A stretch of 31,475 nt of DNA from positions 1-31,475 of the forward strand of contig NZ_RKLT01000033.1 of the NCBI RefSeq assembly GCF_019599505.1, in the 5' to 3' direction. A program made the position numbers and the translations under genes. This document shows, in pieces, positions 7,720-15,579 of this stretch. The DNA comes from Haloarcula nitratireducens. Lineage in GTDB: Archaea > Halobacteriota > Halobacteria > Halobacteriales > Haloarculaceae. A model generated the notes under the pieces. That model ran no database searches, was not told the DNA's origin, and was given only the letters and a program-made list of their open reading frames with translations. The number at the start of each line of letters is the position of its first letter. Positions within the stretch are counted from its first letter, which is position 1.

Positions 7720-7998
7720 AGTCGTGGGGTTCCCGCCACAGACGGGACCCACGAGCAGGAAGGTTCGCAGGTCCCCTCCATCTGCGGTCCGGGAGGGACC
7801 TGCGTTCAGAGCCGAGCCAGTCCGGCTCCCGACCAAGATAGCGGGCTTCATCTACCGCCACCGCCGCGGTAGCGTGCATATCCTTACCTCGGCCTCGGTA
7901 TCCCTTCCCGGACCGGGATACCGCCCGGAGAGACGGGCTGGCACGTCGAATCACTGTCGGATTCATCCCACGACTGAAGTTGTGGGCTTTCTCCTTGA
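7702..7998 (-). mobile_element. tnpB-less IS200/IS605-derived element (MITE/PATE-like)
   Basis: Two palindromes bound the element: 7709-7717/7720-7728 (9 bp, GA loop) followed in minus orientation by GGAGGAAGTCA, and 7967-7975/7978-7986 followed by ATGAATCCGAC. These match the right and left ends of the tnpB element at 16256-17776 respectively, and the order agrees for a minus-strand element. The ~230 bp interior has no credible protein but has perfect hairpins at 7767-7775/7795-7803 and 7896-7904/7915-7923 (9 bp each). It resembles the haloarchaeal palindrome-associated elements thought to be mobilised in trans. The inside may be a leftover omega-RNA-like region. Confidence 0.65.
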
Positions 7999-8040
7999 AC
8001 CTCTGTAACTGAACAATAGGACATGCTATCGTCAGTTTAG

Positions 8041-8075
8041 CCCGTGAACATCGTTCACGGGATATTGTGAATATC
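8041..8075 (+). promoter_or_regulatory. Two adjacent perfect hairpins upstream of the SBP56 gene
   Basis: CCCGTGAAC (8041-8049) and GTTCACGGG (8053-8061) form a 9-base stem with a 3-base loop. GATATT (8061-8066) and AATATC (8070-8075) form a second one, sharing base 8061. They end about 53 bases before the ATG at 8129. They could be an operator or a 5' leader structure. No T-run follows, so a terminator is less likely. Confidence 0.4.
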
Positions 8076-8128
8076 CAGCGGGGCAAAGAAGGCTAGAGAG
8101 GTGCCAACACACGGCGGAACCTATACCA

Positions 8129-9499
8129 ATGGCCACAGAACATGATCATCACGACCACAGTGTCGATGGGCCGGGGTACGCGACGCCACAGGCCGCAATC
8201 GAACAGTCAGAACCGGAAGAAGTCGCCTACATCATTGGATTGTATGTCGGAACCGAGATTGACGAGCCAGACTTTCTAGCCGTCGTTGATCTGAATCCCG
8301 AGTCGGACACCTATCAGGAGATCATCGACCGGATCAAGATGCCGACGCGGGGTGACGAGTTACACCATTTCGGCTGGAACGCCTGTTCCTCGTCGTGTCA
8401 CGTCGAGGGCCTCGAACGCCAACACCTCGTGATTCCGGGCAATCGGTCCGCACGAATCCACATCGTGGATACAGAAAATCGGCGCGAGCCCGAACTCGTG
8501 GAAGTCATCGAACCGGATGATGTCCACGAGTATGATCTCTCAGCACCCCATACCGTCCACTGTATTCCCGATGGACAAATCCTCATCAGCATGCTTGGGG
8601 ACGCGGATGGCGACCATCCCGGCGGCTTCCTTGAACTCAACGATGACTTCGAAATCGAACGACGGTGGGACGCCCCGGGTGAGATCGACTTTAACTACGA
8701 TTACTGGTACCAGCCTCGCCATAACGTCATGGTCTCCTCGGAGTGGGCCGCGCCCGTAACCTACCAGCCCGGGTTCGACATGGCGGATGTCGAAGACGGC
8801 AAGTACGGCCAACGGCTCCATTTCTGGAACTGGAAAGAACGGAAGGTCGAACAGACCATCGACCTTGGCGAAGAAGGGCTGGTGCCGCTGGAAGTCCGGT
8901 TCCAACATAGTCCGGAGTCCGTCCACGGCTATGTTAACGCAGCCCTCTCCTCGAATATCTTCCATTTCTGGCAGGCAGATAGCGAGTTCCGCGCCGACAA
9001 GGTAATTGACTTCGAGCCCCGCGAACACGAGGACTGGGACATGCCAGTACCCGCATTGCCGACGGACATCCTTATCTCGATGGACGATCGGTACCTCTTC
9101 GGTGGGAACTGGCTCCACGGCGACGTCTGGATGTACGATATCTCGGACCCCACCAATCCGCGAGCAGCCGATTCCATCTCTATCGGCGGCTACTACGGTG
9201 ACATCCGCGATGTTCAGGGACGCGAGATTGTTGCCGGCCCACAGATGCTGCAACTCTCCCTTGACGGTGAGCGGCTCTACTGGACGACGTCGCTATACTC
9301 GTCGTGGGACAACCAGTTCTTCCCCAACGAGGGCGAGAAAGGCTCGGTGATGCTCAAAGCGGACGTGAACCCACGGCGCGGGACAATGACACTCGACGAA
9401 GACTTTCTCGTTGATTTCGGTGAGATGCCGGCGGGACCGGCTCGTGCCCACGAGATTCGGTGGCCGGACGGCGACTGTACCAGCGACGTCTGGCAGTAG
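8129..9499 (+). CDS. SBP56 / selenium-binding protein family (methanethiol oxidase-like)
   Basis: A 456-residue protein typical in length for the SBP56/SELENBP1 family of seven-bladed beta-propellers. The hallmark DELHHFGWNACSSSCH block is at residues 76-91 (H79, H80, C86, C90, H91). Further family blocks are NRSARIHIVD, GFLELNDDFEI, VMVSSEWAAP, LHFWNWKERK and FGGNWLHGDVWMYDISDP. Characterised members are copper-dependent methanethiol oxidases producing formaldehyde, H2S and H2O2. No signal peptide is seen; the N-terminus is His-rich (EHDHHDH). It is first in an operon with a ferredoxin (4-base gap) and a ZIP-like permease. Family membership is firm; the exact substrate is inferred. Confidence 0.92.
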   Translation: MATEHDHHDHSVDGPGYATPQAAIEQSEPEEVAYIIGLYVGTEIDEPDFLAVVDLNPESDTYQEIIDRIKMPTRGDELHHFGWNACSSSCHVEGLERQHLVIPGNRSARIHIVDTENRREPELVEVIEPDDVHEYDLSAPHTVHCIPDGQILISMLGDADGDHPGGFLELNDDFEIERRWDAPGEIDFNYDYWYQPRHNVMVSSEWAAPVTYQPGFDMADVEDGKYGQRLHFWNWKERKVEQTIDLGEEGLVPLEVRFQHSPESVHGYVNAALSSNIFHFWQADSEFRADKVIDFEPREHEDWDMPVPALPTDILISMDDRYLFGGNWLHGDVWMYDISDPTNPRAADSISIGGYYGDIRDVQGREIVAGPQMLQLSLDGERLYWTTSLYSSWDNQFFPNEGEKGSVMLKADVNPRRGTMTLDEDFLVDFGEMPAGPARAHEIRWPDGDCTSDVWQ

Positions 9500-9503
9500 C
9501 GTG

Positions 9504-9827
9504 ATGAGTGTCCGCCACGACCTGACATTCACATGGCGGGACGGCCGCGAAGAAACAGTCTCGGCGACCGAAACTGAGACGATTCTCGTGGCCGCCGAAA
9601 CAGCCGACGTCAGCCTGCCGTTCGGCTGCCGGCGGGGAGCGTGTGCGACCTGCGTCGGTCGACTTCTCGAGGGAGCGATCCTGTATGAACGCCCGCCGCG
9701 CGCGTTGAAGACCCGACATATCGAGACGGACTACGTGTTGTGCTGTATCGCTCGCCCTCGAGCTGATTGTCGGATCGCAGTTGGGGCAGCTGTTCAGGCC
9801 GAGTTAGTTTCGAATCCATGGCAGTAA
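9504..9827 (+). CDS. Plant-type [2Fe-2S] ferredoxin
   Basis: A 107-residue protein with the Cx4Cx2C...C cluster motif (GCRRGACATC, then LCCIARP about 30 residues later) and a beta-grasp start (LTFTWRDGREETVSATETETIL). ATG 9504 directly follows a GTG at 9501 and lies 4 bases after the upstream stop; longer starts would run into the SBP56 gene. Its stop overlaps the next gene's start by 10 bases, so the three genes are almost certainly cotranscribed and translationally coupled. It could pass electrons to or from the SBP56 enzyme, but its partner is not shown. Confidence 0.88.
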   Translation: MSVRHDLTFTWRDGREETVSATETETILVAAETADVSLPFGCRRGACATCVGRLLEGAILYERPPRALKTRHIETDYVLCCIARPRADCRIAVGAAVQAELVSNPWQ

Positions 9828-10654
9828 GTGAGCGCTCTACAGAACGATCGGAGTCGGTAGCTGATCGCAACAGACGAACCCAGTGCCACTCCGATACGCT
9901 TGCTGGGCGATACTGGGCCAGCCATCGACTGCTCGTTCGAGTCAGTGTCTGGACTGGTGGACTCGGTGGTATACCAGGAACAGCTGGAGCGCATGGTAGT
10001 CCCCTGCTCGGTGAGACACCAGTCTCCTTTGTGGTCGTGGTCGGACTCCCAATCATCGCTGGCTTTGGCGGCGGCGTAGTCGCGCTCCGACGCTGGCGGG
10101 CAGAGGATACGACGCTGGCGGATCACCGTGTGAGTATGGTGCTTGGTCTCTTATTAATCGGTCTTGGACTGACGCTCGCAGTTAGTGCTGTAATGGAGCG
10201 CCCCTCACTCGGGATCGCTAGTGGTGCTGTCGGTGCGCTGTTGGCAGTGGTAGCTGCCAGGCATGGTAGTATGGCTCGAAGATATCAGGCCAACCTCACA
10301 CTCGGTGCCGTCTCGGTACATCGATTGCTCGAAGGTGTCGCTCTCGGTACACTCTACAGCAGCGGCACCACCATTGGACTGCTAGGAGCAATTGTCGTCG
10401 CCGGACATACGGCGGTCGAAACAGCTGCTGCCAGTGGGCTCTATGGCCAGTATCGACGTCGGGCAGTCTGGGCTATTGTGTTCATTCAGGCTTGCTATGC
10501 CATCGGAGCTAGCGTCGGGGTTATCGTCGCAGCAACCATTCCAGAGTTGGTCCATATCGGAGCCGTCGCGCTCGCTGGTGGGATACTCTTCGGCGTCGGC
10601 TTAACCGATACCCAGCACTCAGTCAGTACCGGATCTCATGGTTCATTTCACTAA
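9818..10654 (+). CDS. ZIP-like metal permease (membrane protein)
   Basis: About 278 residues with roughly seven to eight hydrophobic segments. Motifs VHRLLEGVALGTLY and AGHTAVETAAASGLYG resemble the two central ZIP helices, where His/Glu residues bind divalent metal, although the classical HNxPEG is altered. A soluble N-terminus of about 45 residues precedes the first membrane segment. ATG 9818 overlaps the ferredoxin stop, which fixes the start. ZIP proteins import Zn, Fe or other divalent cations. Here the operon suggests metal supply to the SBP56 enzyme or ferredoxin, which is inference. The family call is moderate. Confidence 0.6.
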   Translation: MAVSERSTERSESVADRNRRTQCHSDTLAGRYWASHRLLVRVSVWTGGLGGIPGTAGAHGSPLLGETPVSFVVVVGLPIIAGFGGGVVALRRWRAEDTTLADHRVSMVLGLLLIGLGLTLAVSAVMERPSLGIASGAVGALLAVVAARHGSMARRYQANLTLGAVSVHRLLEGVALGTLYSSGTTIGLLGAIVVAGHTAVETAAASGLYGQYRRRAVWAIVFIQACYAIGASVGVIVAATIPELVHIGAVALAGGILFGVGLTDTQHSVSTGSHGSFH

Positions 10655-10797
10655 TCTTCTCCTTACGGCTCCAGCTGTGAGCGTTTGCCGCGCACTTCTG
10701 ACGCTGTCGCCACAGGGTGTTCTCGGTAGTTTATCCCTGTTTGTCTGAGTCCACCAGGGCGTTAGTGAACAGCTGCGTGAGTTAGCAGGTTCGTGTT

Positions 10798-11097
10798 TCA
10801 GCCCCCGCCGTGTTGTTTCATGCCTCGATCGTCAAGCGTCTCGAGGAACGACAGAATGTGTCTTCGAGCCTGTTCCAGTGCTTCGCTGACAGCCGGCTCG
10901 TTGGCTTCAGTTTCGATAGTCCGCAGTTTCGTGTGGATCCGATCGAGTGTCCCTAATGCGGGTGTGGCCTTGCGGTCGGCTTGAGACCGTAGCTGATCGG
11001 CAAGCACAGCCAGCCGGTCACTCGTTTCCATTTCTGACGCACTTTCTCTTGCAGTATCCACCTCTCTGGCGGCGTGATAGAGTGTATCTCGTGTCAT
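10798..11097 (-). CDS. Small helical haloarchaeal protein (DUF7553-like)
   Basis: A 99-residue, almost entirely helical, charged protein (LYHAAREVDTARESASEMETSDRLAVLADQ ... LEQARRHILSFLETLDDRG). There are no cysteines or membrane segments. The layout of two long helices with an internal linker resembles the haloarchaeal DUF7553 group, for which no function is known. It is convergent with the ZIP-like gene. A cupredoxin gene lies about 265 bases upstream on the same strand, but no common promoter is evident. Confidence 0.65.
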   Translation of the reverse strand: MTRDTLYHAAREVDTARESASEMETSDRLAVLADQLRSQADRKATPALGTLDRIHTKLRTIETEANEPAVSEALEQARRHILSFLETLDDRGMKQHGGG

Positions 11098-11362
11098 TTG
11101 CTACCACACAACACTAGTTGTGGCAGAAGATGAAATACATACTGGTGGTCGGACTGGCACTGGCCCACTACTGGTACCGAACGCTGAAACAGTCCTCTAC
11201 AGTGAATGCACAGTGGATCGTCTGTATTGACTAATTGTGGCGGCGCTAATTCAAGGGAGAGATAATGAATTGACCGTAGACCACCTTTCAACAGCGAAAG
11301 AGTCCTCCTCCGCCGTTTACGGCAGGCGTGAATCGCGTAAACTCGGTTAACGTACCGCCACG

Positions 11363-12220
11363 TTACTGCTCGTGTGCGTGGCTGATATCGGCACGATCGA
11401 TATCGTCAAGAACCTCATCGAACGACACGTTCCCATCACTCTTCTGTATATTCTCTGGGTCAAGTGCGTCCGTATCAAGGATTTCTTTGGGTGTCAGCCA
11501 TACCCATTCACAGTCTTCATTATCTCCCTTAATGAATGCAGTGAAATTATGGAGTTCGTGCTCGAGAAACTCTTTGCTAAACGGAGCCAACAGCGGCGGT
11601 GGGCCTTCGGAACCCTCGAATGTATCCTCGTAGTCGGGGATATCCTCGTCGCTGAGATCTCCGACGACGATTCGCATCGCCATTCCAAGAATGTGGTGGG
11701 GCCCACAATACAGATCATAGAGTCCTTCTTTCTCGAATCGGTAGAGCCACGCTCCACCGGCATTGACGATTGGCGATGAAAAGGGAGGGACCCGTTCCGG
11801 AACCCGCCGCTGGAATCCATGTGCCGGATGATACGCCGTAATAGTATGGTCTGGAGCGGTAAATGTGAACTGGACAATATCACCGGCGTCTACAGAAAGC
11901 CCACTTGGCGCAAAGTGGAACATCGGCGGTTGGTGCTCGGGAGGATTTGGCAGAATTACGTGCAGTTCAACTACGTGATCCGGCTCTAGTTTCTTCGGAA
12001 TGTCATTGGCGTCCGGGGTCGCGTAGCCATAGTAGGAGTCGATATGCGGCGGATGCGGATCGTCGTGCTTTGCGGCCGCACTACCAGCGCTAAAAGACAA
12101 TGCAGTTCCGAAACCAAGAAGTTTCATCATGGACCGACGGTCGATACCATGGTTTTTCATCAATTCCAGTAGCTCTGCATCACTGAGTTCTAGTTCGTCG
12201 ATGGATGGTCGATCGGTCAT
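11363..12220 (-). CDS. Exported cupredoxin (type 1 copper) protein
   Basis: A 285-residue protein. A short cytoplasmic leader is followed by a twin-arginine-like signal (DRRSMMKLLGFGTALSFSAG, residues 27-46). The cupredoxin domain spans about 80-188 with ligands H125, C172, H175 and M180; the C-x2-H-x4-M spacing equals plastocyanin's. Residues 190-285 form an acidic extension beyond a normal plastocyanin. It probably acts at the outer face of the membrane in copper binding or electron transfer. The 28-residue stretch before the RR motif is longer than usual and resembles the leader on some haloarchaeal Tat substrates. No redox partner is adjacent. Confidence 0.88.
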   Translation of the reverse strand: MTDRPSIDELELSDAELLELMKNHGIDRRSMMKLLGFGTALSFSAGSAAAKHDDPHPPHIDSYYGYATPDANDIPKKLEPDHVVELHVILPNPPEHQPPMFHFAPSGLSVDAGDIVQFTFTAPDHTITAYHPAHGFQRRVPERVPPFSSPIVNAGGAWLYRFEKEGLYDLYCGPHHILGMAMRIVVGDLSDEDIPDYEDTFEGSEGPPPLLAPFSKEFLEHELHNFTAFIKGDNEDCEWVWLTPKEILDTDALDPENIQKSDGNVSFDEVLDDIDRADISHAHEQ

Positions 12221-12317
12221 GTTATTTCTCTCTCAGTTGTTTGGCTATCTCTTGTTTCGGCGAGGCAGGCTGTTTCTTATCTGATTCGAACTCCCTCCTT
12301 CCGGACTAGTATTATGA

Positions 12318-12336
12318 ATTGTTAACATACAACAAT
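12318..12336 (-). promoter_or_regulatory. Inverted repeat in cupredoxin upstream region
   Basis: ATTGTT (12318-12323) and AACAAT (12331-12336) flank a 7-base spacer in an AT-rich patch that also holds a TATA-like 'cttatat' on the minus strand. It is about 100 bases before the cupredoxin ATG. A promoter or operator role is plausible but not demonstrated. Confidence 0.3.
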
Positions 12337-12453
12337 ATAAGTAGTAGGACGTTACCGGGTTCAGAGGCTACGGATATGCTCTCTGCATCTACTAATCGAT
12401 ACGAAGCTTCCTGTAGTGGACGACTTCTAAGGGGGGCTCTGTGATAGGTGGTC

Positions 12454-12560
12454 CGTCACACCCATTGTGAACCAGGATTTGGGACTGGTCGCTCCGTTCG
12501 TGTTACGAACACTCACGCCACTCCTGCAAGAATGGGGTCGCCCCCGGTTCCTGCAGATAG
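12454..12560 (+). repeat. Dispersed ~105 bp repeat, copy A
   Basis: Near-identical to copy B (22018-22124): about six differences over the first ~86 bases by eye. The shared core is 'ggtcgctccgttcgtg', 'actcacgccactcctg', then 'ggtcgc'. An internal perfect 6-base hairpin GTTCGT/ACGAAC is intact here. A translated frame (NQDLGLVAPFVLRTLTPLL) reads through it into the gene at 12668, but the other copies carry stops or shifts. The type of element is unknown. The 12221-12667 stretch otherwise holds only the cupredoxin promoter region. Confidence 0.8.
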
Positions 12561-12667
12561 TCCACAACCATGTCAACGTGGAGCGCCAGTCGCTCCTCCA
12601 TCTGAATATATCTGACTCAGACAATGTTGGCAGTCAGCTTAACACCGTCACGGACAGACAGGTAGCT

Positions 12668-12925
12668 ATGGTTTCACCCAATGCGGTCGAAACCGAGGAC
12701 GAATACATCCACGTGCAGTTCCGCGACCCGGATCAGTTTGACGAGATTCGGACGCCCGACTGGGCGGAGAATCCGGCTCACTCTGTCTCCAAGGGCAGCG
12801 AGGTGCGGATAGGCAAAGAAGAAAACGATGACTGGAAGGTCGAGTCGGTGCTGCTGAAAAAGAGCGTCGGCGAGGAGAAAGCAGAGGAGAAGGCACGACA
12901 AATCGTCGAGAAAATCGAGTCGTGA
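12668..12925 (+). CDS. Conserved-looking small haloarchaeal protein, function unknown
   Basis: An 85-residue protein, acidic at first (VETEDEYIHVQFRDPDQFDEIRTPDW) and Lys/Glu-rich at its C-terminal helix (GEEKAEEKARQIVEKIES). It has beta-strand-like alternation, with no membrane segment or cysteine. I choose ATG 12668; an upstream in-frame start at 12467 would translate through repeat copy A. A TATA-like 'gaatatatc' lies at about 12603-12611. It precedes two membrane protein genes by about 90 bases. I do not recognise a characterised family. Confidence 0.7.
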   Translation: MVSPNAVETEDEYIHVQFRDPDQFDEIRTPDWAENPAHSVSKGSEVRIGKEENDDWKVESVLLKKSVGEEKAEEKARQIVEKIES

Positions 12926-13014
12926 ACTACTCCATCCCACCGCTACACGCATCTCGGGTCCGCTTTCGGACCTAGCCACTATCGCTTTTTCTGTTGGCCA
13001 ACAACAGTAAGACT

Positions 13015-13599
13015 ATGCCCGCTGCTGGGACTCTCGTCCATGACGAGGCGACGAATTCGGCTATCGGGTGGGCGTTGATCGGCGTCGTGACGATTGCTGT
13101 CATCTCGACTGCTATCAGCGGAGACTATCTTCGGACTGTGTTCACAACGGTGGTTGCTGTCGTAGCCGCGCTTCCAGCACTCGTCCGAGCAAATCACAAA
13201 GTGATGGTGCCGTGGCCATTACTGGCCCTCACGACAGGAGCCGTCGTCACCCTTTCCTTCGGTGGGCGTCCGGATATCGGCACGCCTGTGGCCGTCGCGG
13301 GGTTGGCGCTGATTGGTGTTGCCGAGCTCAGCGCGTTTACCACAGTCGAGATGAGCTACCGGTTTGCGGTCGGATTTGCTACGCTCACGACGCTGGCTCT
13401 TCAAGGCGTCTGGATCGTCGCGCAGTTCTATGCCGATCGGTGGCTCGAGACCGAGTATCTCACGACGCAGGTGGAACTCCAGGTAGACATCGTCATCGTC
13501 ACAGTCATCGCTGTCGTTGTCGGGCTCCTGTTCCAGTGGTACGTCACCCGGTTTGAACCACCGGGATCACGAGCGTATCACGGAGGGCCTACAGAATGA
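13015..13599 (+). CDS. Hypothetical multi-pass membrane protein
   Basis: 194 residues with about six hydrophobic segments (WALIGVVTIAVISTAI, TVVAVVAALPALV, WPLLALTTGAVVTLSF, PVAVAGLALIGVAELSAF, FAVGFATLTTLALQGVW, IVIVTVIAVVVGLLF). ATG 13015 is preferred; a TTG at 12994 is the only longer option. Its stop overlaps the ATG of the next gene (ATGA at 13596-13599), so the two membrane proteins are probably coupled and perhaps form a complex. No catalytic motif is seen. Confidence 0.75.
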   Translation: MPAAGTLVHDEATNSAIGWALIGVVTIAVISTAISGDYLRTVFTTVVAVVAALPALVRANHKVMVPWPLLALTTGAVVTLSFGGRPDIGTPVAVAGLALIGVAELSAFTTVEMSYRFAVGFATLTTLALQGVWIVAQFYADRWLETEYLTTQVELQVDIVIVTVIAVVVGLLFQWYVTRFEPPGSRAYHGGPTE

Positions 13600-14258
13600 C
13601 GCTGACCGGCGTGCTGGATTTGTCTACTCGTAGAGAACAGGTCCTGACCCGGGGGCTCCAAGTTGCCCTTCTAGTACTAGCAGCGGGTGGCGTGGCGACA
13701 GGCCGATTGGGGGTCGCTGCGAACGCGGCACCGGCCTTGGGGGTGACGCTCCTCCCGGCCGCGCTACGCCGGGAGTACGGCTACGTTATGGACGCTCGAC
13801 TCGCCCTTTGGATCACTGTCGCCGTCTGTCTCCACTCGCTGGGTGCCCTTGGGCCCTATCGCTGGTATCCCTGGTACGACGAAATCACGCACACTGTCTC
13901 GGGCGCCCTCGTTGCTGGGGTTGGATACGCGACGCTCCGCGCGTTCGAAGAACACTCCGCTGAGGTCACTGTCCCCGAGTCCTTCAGAGGCTTCTTCGTG
14001 GTAATATTCGTTCTGGCGTTCGGCGTCATTTGGGAAGTCCTCGAATTCACCGTGGTCGTTCTGGCGCAGACTCTCGAGACCGATGCACCGGTTACGGTCT
14101 TCGGTATCAAGGATATCGTCACCGATATGGTAGCCAATATGGCTGGCGGTCTCTTCATCGCACTCTGGGGAACGCGCTACTTTCAGGGTCTGGCAGATTT
14201 CCTCAGAACCCGGCTAGATGCGTCCCATAATGGAGATTCATCAGGGCCACCAGAGTGA
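13596..14258 (+). CDS. YjdF/DUF2238-like membrane protein
   Basis: 220 residues, multi-pass. The motif WYDEITHTVSGALVAGVGY followed by FGVIWEVLEF and KDIVTDMVANMAGGL is characteristic of the DUF2238/YjdF-like membrane family (conserved D, H, E, D residues within the membrane region, possibly metal- or lipid-related). It is translationally coupled to the upstream membrane gene by a 4-base overlap. The family's biochemical role is not established. Confidence 0.75.
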   Translation: MTLTGVLDLSTRREQVLTRGLQVALLVLAAGGVATGRLGVAANAAPALGVTLLPAALRREYGYVMDARLALWITVAVCLHSLGALGPYRWYPWYDEITHTVSGALVAGVGYATLRAFEEHSAEVTVPESFRGFFVVIFVLAFGVIWEVLEFTVVVLAQTLETDAPVTVFGIKDIVTDMVANMAGGLFIALWGTRYFQGLADFLRTRLDASHNGDSSGPPE

Positions 14259-14283
14259 ACTGTCGTCCGCTGCAAGACAGAGT

Positions 14284-14670
14284 ATGAGCGAAGATAGTAC
14301 GTCGGAAGCATCCACATCTATCGAAGCCGGACTGATGGTGTACGACTTGGATGGGAGCGAACTCGGTGTCATCACAGGCATGACCAACAGAGGCTTCGAG
14401 GTCTCGATGCAAGCCGAGATCGAAGACGTCGACGAAGACGGGTATGCGACACTCGCATCGCCGGCCGAGGAGCGTGAGCAAGCAGTGACGACCAATGAGG
14501 AGAGCCTGCACAAATCCGAACAGGAAAACAACCCTGGGGGTGAGTTCGGGGAGGGGTATATTATGTGGCGCTGTGAGAACTGCGGGGAGATGGGTGACCT
14601 CGACGACGGATTACCGACCGAGTGTCCGGCATGCGGGTCAGATGCCGTCCACAAACAACGGGAGGACTGA
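14284..14670 (+). CDS. Zinc-ribbon (rubredoxin-like) protein
   Basis: 128 residues. The N-terminal half (EAGLMVYDLDGSELGVITGMTNRGFEVSM) looks like a small beta-barrel of the PRC-barrel/KOW type. The C-terminus has two CxxC knuckles (CENCGEMGDLDDG...CPACGSDAV), a zinc ribbon like that of the haloarchaeal DUF7130 rubredoxin-like group. ATG 14284 is chosen; ATGs at 14218 and 14230 would overlap the upstream gene. It lies 4 bases before the GNAT gene, whose product also ends in a zinc ribbon. It may be a nucleic-acid- or protein-binding factor. Confidence 0.75.
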   Translation: MSEDSTSEASTSIEAGLMVYDLDGSELGVITGMTNRGFEVSMQAEIEDVDEDGYATLASPAEEREQAVTTNEESLHKSEQENNPGGEFGEGYIMWRCENCGEMGDLDDGLPTECPACGSDAVHKQRED

Positions 14671-14674
14671 TCGG

Positions 14675-15460
14675 ATGAGTTCCGAACCGACGCTTCGTCT
14701 CGCGGAGTTCGACGACGCCGAACGGATCGAAGAACTCGTCGAGAGTTCGATGACAGCATCGTACGCCCTCAGCCCCCAGGACATCGAGATGATTTCCGAG
14801 GCCGTATTCGACACCGACCACATTCGTGATCGGATCGACTCGTCCGAGACGATCGTCGTGGTCGCCGAACTCGACGATGTTGTAGCCGGCGTCGTCGAAG
14901 CAACTCTCGATGAGGACGAGAGTGAGATCCAATGGCTCCACGTTGACCCCGAGCGACGGGGCGCCGGCGTCGGCACGGCACTGTTCGAGCGCATTCAGTC
15001 AGAACTCGCAGACGAGGGCATCGAGGAGCCTCGTGCAGTCACGCTCGCAGCGAACACGTCCGCTGGGACATTCTTCGAGCGCTTCGGCTTCAAGCAGATC
15101 GACGAGCGAACGACCGATATTGGTGGCCGAGAATCGGTCGAGTACGTGTTTACCGCGCAAGCGGACGAAGAGGCCCAACAAGACGAATCCGAGTCGGACG
15201 CCGACCAGCCACCTGAGATTCCCGAGACAGCATCAGCTATGGATGACACTGAACTCTATCTGGGAGAGGACCCGTTCCAGGGAACTGAGGGGTGGTTCGT
15301 GGAGACGTTCTCCGACGCCGACCGCTCGGAGCAGTACGGCTACTACTGCCTGAACTGCGGGTCGGCGGACGTTGCTATGGACAACATGGAACGGGTTCGC
15401 TGTGGTGACTGTGGGAACACTCGGAAGCCGGACGACGACTACGACGGCGCATATCTGTGA
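14675..15460 (+). CDS. GNAT acetyltransferase fused to DUF5816-like zinc ribbon
   Basis: 261 residues. Residues 1-155 form a GNAT fold with the acetyl-CoA loop (VDPERRGAGVGTALFERI) and the C-terminal NTSAGTFFERFGF helix. An acidic linker (about 160-190) leads to residues 195-261, a zinc ribbon (CLNCGSADVAMDNMERVRCGDCGNTRKP) with the GWFVETFSD...YGYYC layout of haloarchaeal DUF5816 proteins, which usually stand alone. ATG 14675 lies 4 bases after the upstream stop; the longer frame start at 14495 would overlap that gene fully. The acetylation target is unknown; the ribbon may recognise a protein or RNA substrate. Confidence 0.82.
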   Translation: MSSEPTLRLAEFDDAERIEELVESSMTASYALSPQDIEMISEAVFDTDHIRDRIDSSETIVVVAELDDVVAGVVEATLDEDESEIQWLHVDPERRGAGVGTALFERIQSELADEGIEEPRAVTLAANTSAGTFFERFGFKQIDERTTDIGGRESVEYVFTAQADEEAQQDESESDADQPPEIPETASAMDDTELYLGEDPFQGTEGWFVETFSDADRSEQYGYYCLNCGSADVAMDNMERVRCGDCGNTRKPDDDYDGAYL

Positions 15461-15497
15461 ACTACTTAACTCGCTTCTTTGGTCACTCGTTGAGAAC

Positions 15498-15532
15498 GTG
15501 GGCGTAGCGCCCACAGCCGCTACAAACGGCTG
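15498..15532 (+). terminator. Tandem hairpins after the GNAT gene
   Basis: GTGGGCG (15498-15504) and CGCCCAC (15508-15514) form a 7-base stem with a TAG loop. CAGCCG (15514-15519) and CGGCTG (15527-15532) form a second stem directly after. They lie between the 12668-15460 gene run and the next gene. They may be a transcription end or leader structure of the 15580 gene. There is no T-run. Confidence 0.35.
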
Positions 15533-15579
15533 CACATGCTGGCAGGGAGCTTATCCGCGTTCTTCTCCAAACAGTTTGT

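Noticed and set aside
8540..9253. 237-codon minus-strand ORF opposite the SBP56 gene
   Set aside because: An antisense shadow caused by GC-rich codon bias; the plus strand has a full-length recognised family member.
11285..11335. A palindromic 'tcctcctccgccgtttacggcaggcg' stretch resembling an IS200/IS605 end
   Set aside because: The stem is only GCCG/CGGC and the flanks do not follow the right-end pattern well enough; it could be a decayed end but is not separable from chance.
12467..12667. N-terminal extension of the gene at 12668 reading through repeat copy A
   Set aside because: The same frame is broken or altered in other repeat copies, and the extension shows no protein-like conservation beyond the repeat itself.
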